Source: Elmis aenea (lineage: Eukaryota > Arthropoda > Insecta > Coleoptera > Elmidae). Taken from it: DNA of 64,000 bases. Shown one piece after another: positions 45,501 to 55,160 of this stretch (the first letter of the stretch is position 1; the number at the start of each line of letters is the position of its first letter). The position numbers and the translations under genes are program-made. The notes beneath the pieces are model-generated. The model made no database searches, was not told where the DNA came from, and worked only from the letters and a program-made list of their open reading frames with translations. Location of the stretch: the NCBI GenBank assembly GCA_947652605.1, contig OX393582.1, forward strand, positions 10,316,544 through 10,380,543, written 5' to 3'.

Positions 45501-48388
45501 ATTCAGAAAATTAAAAATTTTGAAAATTTTTCTCGAAAACGGCTCTTACGATTTTGTTCAGATTTTAGTATGTTATAGAGTTTATTTTTCTTAGTATAAT
45601 GCCGTTTGTCTCAACTATTTTGAAATTTAATTTACAAAGTTATTTAGAAAATTAAAAATTTTGAAAATTTTTCTTGAAAACGGCTTTTACGATTTTTTTC
45701 AAATTTTAGTATATTATAGAGTTTATTTTTCTTAGTATAATGCCGTTTGTCTCAACTATTTTGAAATTTAATTTACAAAGTTATTCAGAAAATTAAAAAT
45801 TTTGAAAATTTTTCTCGAAAACGGCTCTTACGATTTTGTTCAGATTTTAGTATGTTATAGAGTTTATTTTTCTTAGTATAATGCCGTTTGTCTCAACTAT
45901 TTTGAAATTTAATTTACAAAGTTATTCAGAAAATTAAAAATCGTATTTAGGGGCTAATAATCCTTTATTCGCTCATAACTAATGTGTATAAGAAGTTTGA
46001 AGCCATTTGCTGTAGTTTTAAGAAAATCGATTTTTTTGTCGAAAAAAGTTCGAAGACTATAGCCTTTGTACTTTTCCCATTTTTCACGAAAAATTAAAAA
46101 TCGTATTTAGGAGCTAATAATCCTTAATTTGCTCATAACTAACGTGTATAAGAAGTTTGAAGCCATTTGCTGTAGTTTTAAGAAAATCGATTTTTATGTC
46201 GAAAAAAGTGCAAAGTGTATATAGCCTTTTTTTCTTAGTATAATGCCGTTTGTCTCAACTATTTTGAAATTTAATTTACAAAGTTATTTAGAAAATTAAA
46301 AATTTTGAAAATTTTTCTTGAAAACGGCTTTTACGATTTTTTTCAAATTTTAGTATATTATAGAGTTTATTTTTCTTAGTATAATGCCGTTTGTCTCAAC
46401 TATTTTGAAATTTAATTTACAAAGTTATTCAGAAAATTAAAAATTTTGAAAATTTTTCTCGAAAACGGCTCTTACGATTTTGTTCAGATTTTAGTATGTT
46501 ATAGAGTTTATTTTTCTTAGTATAATGCCGTTTGTCTCAACTATTTTGAAATTTAATTTACAAAGTTATTTAGAAAATTAAAAATTTTGAAAATTTTTCT
46601 TGAAAACGGCTTTTACGATTTTTTTCAAATTTTAGTATATTATAGAGTTTATTTTTCTTAGTATAATGCCGTTTGTCTCAACTATTTTGAAATTTAATTT
46701 ACAAAGTTATTCAGAAAATTAAAAATTTTGAAAATTTTTCTCGAAAACGGCTCTTACGATTTTGTTCAGATTTTAGTATGTTATAGAGTTTATTTTTCTT
46801 AGTATAATGCCGTTTGTCTCAACTATTTTGAAATTTAATTTACAAAGTTATTCAGAAAATTAAAAATTTTGAAAATTTTTCTCGAAAACGGCTCTTACGA
46901 TTTTGTTCAAATTTTAGTATGTTATAGAGTTTATTTTTCTTAGTATAATGCCGTTTGTCTCAACTATTTTGAAATTTAATTTACAAAGTTATTTAGAAAA
47001 TTAAAAATTTTGAAAATCTTTCTCGAAAACGGCTCTTACGATTTTGTTCAAATTTTAGTATGTTATAGAGTTTATTTTTCTTAGTATAATGCCGTTTGTC
47101 TCAACTATTTTGAAATTTAATTTACAAAGTTATTCAGAAAATTAAAAATTTTGAAAATTTTTCTCGAAAACGGCTCTTACGATTTTGTTCAAATTTTAGT
47201 ATGTTATAGAGTTTATTTTTCTTAGTATAATGCCGTTTGTCTCAACTATTTTGAAATTTAATTTACAAAGTTATTCAGAAAATTAAAAATTTTGAAAATT
47301 TTTCTGGAAAACGGCTTTTACGATTTTGTTCAAATTTTAGTATGTTATAGAGTTTATTTTTCTTAGTATAATGCCGTTTGTCTCAACTATTTTGAAATTT
47401 AATTTACAAAGTTATTTAGAAAATTAAAAATTTTGAAAATTTTTCTTGAAAACGGCTTTTACGATTTTTTTCAAATTTTAGTATATTATAGAGTTTATTT
47501 TTCTTAGTATAATGCCGTTTGTCTCAACTATTTTGAAATTTAATTTACAAAGTTATTCAGAAAATTAAAAATTTTGAAAATTTTTCTCGAAAACGGCTCT
47601 TACGATTTTGTTCAAATTTTAGTATGTTATAGAGTTTATTTTTCTTAGTATAATGCCGTTTGTCTCAACTATTTTGAAATTTAATTTACAAAGTTATTTA
47701 GAAAATTAAAAATTTTGAAAATCTTTCTCGAAAACGGCTCTTACGATTTTGTTCAAATTTTAGTATGTTATAGAGTTTATTTTTCTTAGTATAATGCCGT
47801 TTGTCTCAACTATTTTGAAATATAATTTACAAAGTTATTCAGAAAATTAAAAATTTTGAAAATTTTTCTCGAAAACGGCTCTTACGATTTTGTTCAAATT
47901 TTAGTATGTTATAGAGTTTATTTTTCTTAGTATAATGCCGTTTGTCTCAACTATTTTGAAATTTAATTTACAAAGTTATTCAGAAAATTAAAAATTTTGA
48001 AAATTTTTCTGGAAAACGGCTTTTACGATTTTGTTCAAATTTTAGTATGTTATAGAGTTTATTTTTCTTAGTATAATGCCGTTTGTCTCAACTATTTTGA
48101 AATTTAATTTACAAAGTTATTTAGAAAATTAAAAATTTTGAAAATTTTTCTTGAAAACGGCTTTTACGATTTTTTTCAAATTTTAGTATATTATAGAGTT
48201 TATTTTTCTTAGTATAATGCCGTTTGTCTCAACTATTTTGAAATTTAATTTACAAAGTTATTTAGAAAATTAAAAATTTTGAAAATTTTTCTCGAAAACG
48301 GCTCTTACGATTTTGTTCAGATTTTAGTATGTTATAGAGTTTATTTTTCTTAGTATAATGCCGTTTGTCTCAACTATTTTGAAATTTA
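42510..48388 (-). repeat. Satellite A2/B array in inverted orientation
   Basis: The same monomers as at 20-31 kb, read on the minus strand (CTCTTACGATTTTGTTCAAA, GCCGTTTGTCTCAACTATTT, TTTAGGGGCTAATAATCCTT). A2 occupies ~42805-43100, 43455-43745, 44385-44515, 45010-45300 and 45935-46225; B fills the rest, including an unbroken run of about 15 monomers from 46225. Only the A2 type of A occurs here. Duplicated blocks are visible: the AAATCTTTCTCG variant at 47013 and 47718, and the TTTCTGGAAAACGG variant at 47301 and 48006, both 705 bp apart (five monomers). A 924-bp shift relates 45286 to 46210. Confidence 0.96.
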
Positions 48389-48416
48389 AAGCACAAATGA
48401 AACGCGTTTTTGTATG

Positions 48417-49039
48417 CTGGGTGTGTATAAATTGGCGGAAGCGCTACACGTGCCGATGTTCTTTGTAAAATTCTAAATCGAAAATCTTAATACAAAAATG
48501 TTGTACCATGCTTGCTGTGTCTGCAAGAGGTCCTCAAAGTTTTGACATTTAGTCCTTTAATAAGCGTTATTATTTAGTATTTGTTAATGAAAAAGCTGCG
48601 ATTTGGAATAAAAATAAATTTCGAATAATATTTATTCCTAGATATTGTGTTTTTCCTTTCAAAAATTGGTGTTGAAAATATGTTAATCACTGATTTGAAT
48701 GAAAATTATACATAGGCAACATTGTCATTAGCGGTTTTACAAATGACACCAGAAAAACTAGAGCCAGTAATACAGAGGATACCTAAAAGATTGCAGCTAT
48801 GTCTACGAAGTGAAGGCTTTCAGTTCGAACAAATATTATAAATCCAAAGTAAAAATTGCTGATAAAAAAATGTCCAAACGCAATCAATAGATGCAATGTT
48901 GCCAAATTTTTGTTTCTTTAAATGGTTCCTGAGGCCATAGGAATGCATGGTACAACATTTTTGTATTAAAATTTTCGATTTAGAATCTTAGGAAGAAGAT
49001 CGCCACGTGTAGCGCTTCCGCCAATTTATACACACCCTG
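48417..49039. mobile_element. Foldback mariner-like element at the right edge of the satellite
   Basis: The left arm is CTGGGTGTGTATAAATTGGC, GGAAGCGCTACACGTG…ATTGTACCATGC-type sequence. The right arm is the reverse complement, ending GCCAATTTATACACACCCTG. The arms are about 100 bp. The inner region carries a transposase C-terminal relic. The left end has CTGGG instead of CAGGG, a point change. Confidence 0.8.
48728..48841 (+). pseudogene. Last ~37 codons of a mariner-type transposase
   Basis: The frame reads LAVLQMTPEKLEPVIQRIPK then RLQLCLRSEGFQFEQIL and a stop. This is the family's C-terminal pattern (RRLxLCIxxxGxHFEQLL). It shows that the foldback element derives from a coding transposon. 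Confidence 0.65.
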
Positions 49040-49310
49040 TATTTAATAACGACTATGAACGCCATCATGCGTTTATTATTGGTACCTACCATAACTGTTT
49101 GGTTCATGTGTTGCGGTTTTTGCGTTTTAAAATTTAGTCTTCTCTTTCGGGCTTCGGCGTTTTTCTTCTGTTCGTACCTCATAGGCTTTCCCGAGCATCC
49201 TACATACTTCTATTAGAGGCACATGACCCAGCAATATTAGTTGTGCATCGTGGATGTTGCGTTCCATTGGTTGTCTGACCTTATTTGGTTAGTTTTGTGA
49301 CATCCTCCAT

Positions 49311-49486
49311 ATTCACCAGACCTTGCCCCTTTAGACTACAATTTGTTTCGTTCTTTGCAAATTGATCTTGTTAAAAACACTTTTCAAATCCAGAGCGAAT
49401 TGTATTTAAACCTGCAAACATTTTGAAATTCAAAATCTCAAGGGTTTTTTATAAATGGGATGGGCAATTATCATACAACATTATAA
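49311..49486 (+). pseudogene. mariner transposase C-terminal fragment (solo)
   Basis: HPPYSPDLAPLDYNLFRSLQ at 49311 is the signature of true mariner (DD34D) transposases and includes the third catalytic Asp. A stop near 49408 is followed by the family's terminal block in decayed form (GFFINGMGNYHTTL). No inverted ends were found, so it is a fragment. Confidence 0.8.
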
Positions 49487-50236
49487 AAAATATATACAAG
49501 TTAAATCAAATGAAAGTTACATAAAAACTTTGTGATTCAATTTACTTTTTGTTTACTGACAAGACTTGTGACTCAACCTGATATAAACTTTTTTATTTTC
49601 ATTAAAGTGCCAGTATATTTTGAGTGTATTGATAAGTTAAAGCAAAGATAATGTTTAGAGTTATTGCGTCAAAATTTATATCATAACATAGTGAGATACT
49701 TCGTTCATTTAAATCATTCAATCAGGTAAAAATTAAAATTAAAGTGGTTTATTAATTATCTCTCCGTAAGTAGCTAGTTATTAAGAAACAGAATTTGCTC
49801 CAGTGTTTTCATAACACAACATGTTTCAGTCAACTGTTGATATTCTTTTGGACATTATATTAGATAACTACTGGAAGAGATAGAATTTTTTATTTTTCCA
49901 ATGATATTGCTCGATACAATTTAATGTCAATTTAATTATTAAGCTTTTTCAATCATGTTTTTGAGGTAATAACGATTACCATAATGTATTTAATAAATAA
50001 AATGTCAGTGTTGTGTCTATAAAAAAAAACAGTATCACTTGTTTATAGGTGATAATTATTAAAGCAGCTAAACAGATATCATTAAAACCGCAATAACTCG
50101 AGCAATATTAATTTAAGACATAGCTAATCCCATTTAATTTAAAAAGATAATTAAATGATGGGGGTTATACCACAAGAGGTTACAAGAGCAATAACAAATA
50201 AAAATTTGGCCTGCTAAAATTTTAACCTCGAATGGT
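49487..50236. other. AT-rich stretch containing an uninterrupted copy of the LINE target at 53.9 kb
   Basis: AAGTGCCAGTATATTTTGAG then TGTATTGATAAGTTAAAGCA AAGATAATG (49605-49652) matches the sequences on both sides of the retrotransposon at 53977-54978. No gene was seen. Confidence 0.6.
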
Positions 50237-50244
50237 GTTTGTAG

Positions 50245-50512
50245 CAGGGCTGTGGAGTCGGAGTCGGAGTCGGAGTCGGAGTCGGAGTCGGAGTCGGAGT
50301 CGGAAAAAATGTACCGACTCCGACTCCGACTCCGAGTACAACAAAAAGCTGCTAGGTGGTCCTTTGCCGCAAAATTAAAACTCAAATTTTAAATAAATTT
50401 TTTATACTTATTTATTTTTTTCTTATATTACACACCATAAAATTGTCTTAGTATTTAATTTTGCCGGAGTTGGAGTCGGAGTCGACTTTTTTTTCCCGAC
50501 TCCGCAGCCCTG
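50245..50512. mobile_element. hAT MITE with GGAGTC hexamer expansions
   Basis: The ends are CAGGGCTGTGGAGTCGG and its inverse …CCGACTCCGCAGCCCTG. GTTTGTAG is duplicated at 50237-50244 and 50513-50520. The left terminus continues as about eight GGAGTC repeats, followed by an inverted run (CGACTC)n at 50315-50334. The translation into an SD-dipeptide repeat is an artefact of this. Confidence 0.92.
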
Positions 50513-50520
50513 GTTTGTAG

Positions 50521-51600
50521 CGTACATTCCACGACCGAAGTGTGACGTTTAAACCATTTGTAGAAAACTTAACCTCTGATATTTTCCAAAATGTCATTGC
50601 GTTGCTATGGTAAAGGTAAACAAAAATTTATCCGATTGGAAATAGCAACGTGCCTATAATTTATCCAATAGCAAACGTGATTAATCGTATGCATTTGCAT
50701 TGACATTAGTGACAGTAGTGGAATTATCGATATGAAATTTTAAAAATATGTAGTGTGTTCCATTAAGAAAAATGACCTATTCGTGTTTAAAGTTTAGCCA
50801 AATTGACCCGACATAAGAAACACCGCGTATATTAATTTAAAAATTTTATCAGTCACCAAACACTATGACATTATTGTCAACTAAGTATCAAAGAAATTCT
50901 TTCTGACTTGGTAAGTTGTTAATATTTTTCCTGTCAATATTTTCGTAAAAACTAGAATAACTCAAAAACTATTAATTTTAGGTACAAAAGACCTATTAAA
51001 TTTTTGAGCGAATTTAATTTCGCACCTAAATAATACAAAATATACAGGGTGTTCTATTTAAGAAAACAAAGTGACTTATCGGTGCAAAAAAACAAAACAC
51101 TGTGTACATTTGAAAATAAGTCAAGGTTATACAGTAAATGACCACAATCGACTTCTATTTGAAACTTTTGTTTGTAAAGTTAACACAAAACGAGATATTG
51201 ACCCGTTACGTGACTTTTTGTACAAACTGTATGTGTATACAGGGTGTCGAATTATTCCATAGCTCTGTTCTCGGTAATAATTTTTAAAAAAGTTTTGAAT
51301 AAGAGCTGTTTGTAATCATTTACTACATAACCTAAAATTATTTTCAATTATACATAGTATTTTGTTTTTGCGCACCGATACAAAACATTGTTTTTTTTAA
51401 ATAAAACACTGTATGTTTTGTAATTTTTATATGTAAAATTAATATCTCTTGGCGCAAAAGTAAGGAAAATGTTACTTGCTCTAAAAATTAACAATAAAAT
51501 CGCGACATCTCGGAAAATATCAGTTTTAGGTTTAAAACAGGCATAATGTTTGTGAAGGACAATTATTTTTTTGTATAAGACTATGTAAAAACATTTAGGG
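50521..51600 (+). repeat. Series of modular CAGGGTGT-headed repeat pieces
   Basis: TACAGGGTGTTCTATTTAAG at ~51044 and TATACAGGGTGTCGAATTAT at ~51238 start in the same direction and have no facing partner end. Motifs such as CTATTAATTTTAGGTAC and AAAACATTGTTT recur in diverged form. Probably decayed, serially inserted copies of one family related to repeat R. Confidence 0.5.
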
Positions 51601-52440
51601 TGTTGTATTTAAGAATAATGAGTTATCGATGTTTAAAGTTGTACAAGTTTGTCCAAGCGTAAAAAACGCCCTGTATAATATTTTTAAAATGTAGGTGGTG
51701 CAAAGTGTTAACAATCATAATTTCAGAAACAAATGGTAAATTTTCTGAAGTGTTAAAAAAAATTTGCTGTATCGTTCAATTTTTTTTTGTAAAAATGTGA
51801 ATCTAAAGAAAACGGTTGACTTTAGACCCATACAACCTCATACATTTTTAAAGGCCTCTACTCATTATCCAACTTGTCGGAGTCGACCGTCGGGAACTCC
51901 ATGTTGTCTACACACCTCCCGACCAGTCCAACCAACACAGCATAAACGTCATAACTTTTTTTATTATTTTGGCTCTGATGCCATTTTGTGGATAACAAAT
52001 TTATAAATAGCGTTAAATTTTCGGTTTAGTAGTCCTTATCTAGAGAAATGTTGTGGGGCGGTTGGCTTGTGGATGGCTGGCCACCCGACCGTTCCAACTT
52101 GTCCAACTGTCGGGTTGGTCGAGTGACAGACTACACATTAAACAATTTATCAGAATGGTCGGTCGGTTGTACCGACAAATTGGTAGGTGAGTAGAGGCCT
52201 TAAATGTAAATTTAAAGAGAAATCCAAAAATTGAAAAATATACAGGGTGTTCCATTTAAAATTTTTAAGTTTAGATCCGTTTCCGGTTGGACCGGAAGTG
52301 GTATTGCAACCTAATTTTTTTTATCGAATCGGCAATATACGATAACGGTCAGATACCAAATTTCACTGTAATATCGTCAATAATGTTCTAGATATTTGTT
52401 TGTTTCCACACTTTTGCGCTCCCTGTATAAAAAAGCATGA
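51601..52440 (+). repeat. Dispersed repeat R, copy 2
   Basis: Aligns with 38611-39312 plus 41922-41960: TGAGTTATCGATGTTTAAAG, AAAACGGTTGACTTTAGACC, TACAGGGTGTTCCATTTAAA, GTTTCCGGTTGGACCGGAAG, CATACTTTTGCGC-like end. It lacks the hAT and TA-flanked insertions of copy 1 but carries a Harbinger-like MITE at 51852-52200. Confidence 0.8.
51852..52200. mobile_element. PIF/Harbinger-like MITE (349 bp)
   Basis: Perfect 14-bp inverted ends AGGCCTCTACTCAT/C… and …GAGTAGAGGCCT, with further pairing through CAACTTGTCGG/CCGACAAATTGG. They are flanked by TAA on both sides (51849-51851, 52201-52203), the 3-bp duplication typical of PIF/Harbinger. Empty sites occur in the repeat R copies near 39139 and 55083. 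The interior has several CCGACC/GGTCGG motifs. Confidence 0.88.
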
Positions 52441-52681
52441 TATGCATTTTTTATAGGTTTGCGTTTTTTTATGACCAACCGGCCCTTACTTTTGGCAAAC
52501 GTCTCGCAACTACACTATTACTTCCAGTTTTAATAATTTAGGAATGCACTTATATCATTGGGTCCGCGATTAACCTGCAGGGTCGGGTGTACAAAAGCTT
52601 TGAAAATATTTCCTATACATTTAAAAATTAAACATTAAATATTAAACCAAAAATTATTGTAATATTACTTACAGAATTATA
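52441..52681 (+). promoter_or_regulatory. Short upstream region of the first actin gene
   Basis: Only ~240 bases separate repeat R from the ATG. ATTACTTACAG at 52664-52674 could be a splice acceptor for a 5'-UTR intron, as is common in insect actin genes. No convincing TATA box was seen here; a TATAAAA at 52427 lies in repeat-derived sequence. Confidence 0.35.
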
Positions 52682-53809
52682 ATGGCGGATGGTAATGTTA
52701 ACGTAGTAGTGATCGACAATGGTTCTGGAACGTGTAAAGCTGGTTTTGCCGGAGACGATGCACCTCAATCTGTATTTTCATCAGTTATTGGTCGTCAACG
52801 ACCTCAGCTTAGCAGAAAAGGTATAGGAACAAAGCTCTTTTACGGTGCTGAAGCCCAACAACATAGAGGCCGTCTTTTCATAAACTACCCCATGGACTAT
52901 GGAACTGTAACAAACTGGGATGATATGGAAAGAATTTGGCATCACACATTTCATGATGAACTTCGCGTCTCTCCTGAAGAACACCCAGTTTTACTAACGG
53001 AAGCTCCTGAAAATCCCAAAACAAACCGCGAGACAATTATTGAAGTGATGTTTGAAAAATTCAGTGTACCAGCTGCATATATCGCTTTATCAGGAACTTT
53101 ATCGCTTTACGCCTCTGGTCAAACAACTGGTATTGTTTTGGATTCAGGTGATGGTGTCACACATACTGTTCCAATTTATGAAGGATATGCTGTACCTGCG
53201 GCTATTGGGAGATTAAACTTAGCTGGGCGTGATTTAACAGATTATTTAGTGAGAATTTTGTCTGAACGTGGTTATAGGTTTACCGAAAGTGCAGACAGAG
53301 AGGTTGTACGTGAAATGAAAGAAACACTATGTTTCGTAGCAACGGATTCAGAAAAAATGTTGGCTACATCCCAAACTTCAAACGAATTCGAAAAGACTTA
53401 CGAACTTCCTGATGGACAAATTATCACTATTGGCGATGAACGGTTTCGATGTCCTGAAGTTCTTTTCCAACCATCGCTCGTAGGAATGGAATCTCTTGGA
53501 TTACATGACCTCATATATGGTTCTATAAACAAGTGCGAGTTGGACATTCGTAGAAATCTCTTTGGTAACATTGTGATCTCTGGAGGTAGTACGATGTTTG
53601 ATGGATTTAGTGAACGTCTGGAAAAAGAAATAACTGCATTAGCATCATCTTCAACTAAAATAAAGGTCTTCGCATCACCAACAAGGAAATATTCTGTTTG
53701 GACTGGTGGTTCCATCTTAGCTTCACTTTCTACATTCCAATCCATGTGGATTTCTAAACAAGAATACGACGATAACGGGCCAGCTATAGTTCACAGAAAA
53801 TGTTTTTAG
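52682..53809 (+). CDS. Divergent actin (375 aa), intronless coding region
   Basis: Full-length actin fold. The nucleotide-binding motifs are in place: [17 protein letters not shown] near the N-terminus, [18 protein letters not shown] near residue 154, and SGGSTMFDG near 302. The C-terminus HRKCF is standard. The start ATGGCGGAT follows AATTATA and is the only sensible start. Unlike ordinary actins, the DNase-I-binding loop is rewritten ([18 protein letters not shown]). Both loop methionines that MICAL enzymes oxidise are replaced, by Arg and Ile, and one residue is lost after the loop. The normally methylated His73 is Tyr (YPMDYG). It shares VLFQPS-VGMESLG and YGSI with the second actin at 62456. 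It may polymerise differently or serve a restricted tissue such as testis; that is inference. The frame is intact over 375 codons, so it is probably functional. Confidence 0.93.
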   Translation: MADGNVNVVVIDNGSGTCKAGFAGDDAPQSVFSSVIGRQRPQLSRKGIGTKLFYGAEAQQHRGRLFINYPMDYGTVTNWDDMERIWHHTFHDELRVSPEEHPVLLTEAPENPKTNRETIIEVMFEKFSVPAAYIALSGTLSLYASGQTTGIVLDSGDGVTHTVPIYEGYAVPAAIGRLNLAGRDLTDYLVRILSERGYRFTESADREVVREMKETLCFVATDSEKMLATSQTSNEFEKTYELPDGQIITIGDERFRCPEVLFQPSLVGMESLGLHDLIYGSINKCELDIRRNLFGNIVISGGSTMFDGFSERLEKEITALASSSTKIKVFASPTRKYSVWTGGSILASLSTFQSMWISKQEYDDNGPAIVHRKCF

Positions 53810-53816
53810 GTTTTGT

Positions 53817-53830
53817 AATAAAACAATAAA
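53817..53830 (+). terminator. Polyadenylation signals of the first actin gene
   Basis: Two AATAAA hexamers (53817-53822 and 53825-53830) start only 8 and 16 bases after the stop codon, implying a very short 3' UTR. Confidence 0.7.
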
Positions 53831-53976
53831 GTACATTGCTTTTTCTTTAGTGCTAGTGTTGCAAAGTTTACAAAACAAACATTAAATCTGCTTTTGATCC
53901 ATTCATGGCCAATGGGTCCTTTATCTTTATCAAAATATAGAGTGCCAGTCATTATATTTACTACTGATACTGATAA

Positions 53977-54978
53977 TAATAATAATAATCTTTATTTGTT
54001 CTGAATATCCCAAAAAAGGTGTAGAACTTGTCACAATAATAATTTACGTACATTACAAATAATATACATAGTTAATAAAAAAGAAAAAACACAGAAAAAT
54101 TATATTTAAATATAACATTTTACAAAGTCAGCATCATTTAAATATTCGCTTACTCCATAGTAAGCTTTAGAAATCAGAACTTTTCTTAATTTCTTCTTCA
54201 ATTCGCGGGTGGGAAGATTTATTATACCCTCAGGTGATGTGTTAAATTTATTATATATAGCAATAATTGTGGAGGCTACATTTTTTTGAAGATAGGTATA
54301 TTTGAAACAATCGGGTTTTAGGTTTTTTTTATGTCGCGTATTGGCTGCATGATTTCTTATATTCTCTTCGAACAGATCTACATTATTTTTTACGAACATG
54401 ATAGCTTCGAGGATAAATAGACCGTAAAAGGTTAATATTTCGTTGTCACGAAAAGTTTCTTTGCAGTGATCTCGGTAGTTCAGGCCAAATATATTTCTTA
54501 TACATCGCTTTTGTATAATGAAGAGGCGTTCTGAGTCACTAGCGTTACCCCAAAAAATTACAGCATAGCGTAACCTAGATTCGACATAATGCATGATATG
54601 CAGTTTTGGCCGCGTTTGCATTGACCAATTTTTTTAGGTTTTTTAGTGCAAAAGGGTACCGTGACAGGCTTTGTGACAGGCGTTCGATATGGTATGACCA
54701 GTCCAGTCTAGAGTCAATACATAAACCAAGAAAAGATATTTTATTAACAACATTTATACTTGTGGAATTATTTTGAAATTTTAAGTCGGAGGTTATTTTA
54801 CTTTGTGAAAATTTTATAACTTGCGTTTTATTGACGTTTAAGGTTAGATTATTTAACGTAAACCAATGTTGGAGTTGGCCTAAACAGTCAAAGAGTTTTT
54901 GTTCAGAGTTTTTGGAATCTGAGTCACTAATAATGGCAGATGTGTCATCGGCAAATTGTATAAGGGAAGTTTTGACAA
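53977..54978 (-). mobile_element. 5'-truncated non-LTR retrotransposon with 10-bp target duplication
   Basis: ATACTGATAA flanks both sides (53967-53976 and 54979-54988). The low-coordinate end is the element's 3' tail, a short (ATT)n run. The uninterrupted target is present near 49629. The element keeps only the last ~1 kb. Confidence 0.85.
54106..54957 (-). pseudogene. Reverse transcriptase C-terminal part of the retrotransposon
   Basis: On the minus strand, IQFADDTSAIISDS at ~54957 carries the catalytic FADD motif. LQHWFTLNNLTLNVNKTQVI and ISFLGLCIDSRLDWSYHI follow. A frameshift near 54590 leads into the last 171-codon frame, with VESRLRYAVIFWGNASDSER, LFIIQKRCIRNIFGLNYRD and the usual C-terminus near KAYYGVSEYLND. 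Fingers, palm start and endonuclease are missing. The family differs from the retrotransposon at 39679. Confidence 0.85.
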
Positions 54979-54988
54979 ATACTGATAA

Positions 54989-55160
54989 GTTAACACAAAG
55001 ATAATGTTTCGCTCAAAATTTTCGAGAAAAAAATGCATTACTCGAAAACGGTTAATTTTAGGCCTATATGACCTGTCACATTTTATAAAGTACATTTAAA
55101 GAGGAATCCAAAAATGTAATAATATACAGGGTGTTCTATTTAAAATAACTAGCTTGGTTG
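54989..55160 (+). repeat. Dispersed repeat R, copy 3 (partial)
   Basis: CGAAAACGGTTAATTTTAGG, TTAAAGAGGAATCCAAAAAT and TATACAGGGTGTTCTATTTA match copies 1 and 2. The stretch CATTTTATAAAGTACATTTA is an empty Harbinger site. Confidence 0.7.

Noticed and set aside
20010..48388. CENP-B box-like sequence in satellite B (CCGTTTTCGAGAAAAATTTT)
   Set aside because: It does not match the essential TTCG-N4-A-N2-CGGG spacing on either strand; the resemblance is only partial.
16254..48388. CRISPR-like or rRNA/tRNA array
   Set aside because: Repeats are head-to-tail 141-160-bp monomers without spacers, and the sequence is AT-rich without RNA-gene motifs.
48988..49182. 64-codon basic minus-strand ORF (MRYEQKKNAEARKRRL…)
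   Set aside because: It runs into the inverted arm of the foldback element at 48417-49039 and has no family signature. It may be part of something but is unsupported.
50134..50385. ORF with an SDSDSD repeat on the minus strand
   Set aside because: The dipeptide run is the GGAGTC microsatellite of a hAT MITE read in frame.
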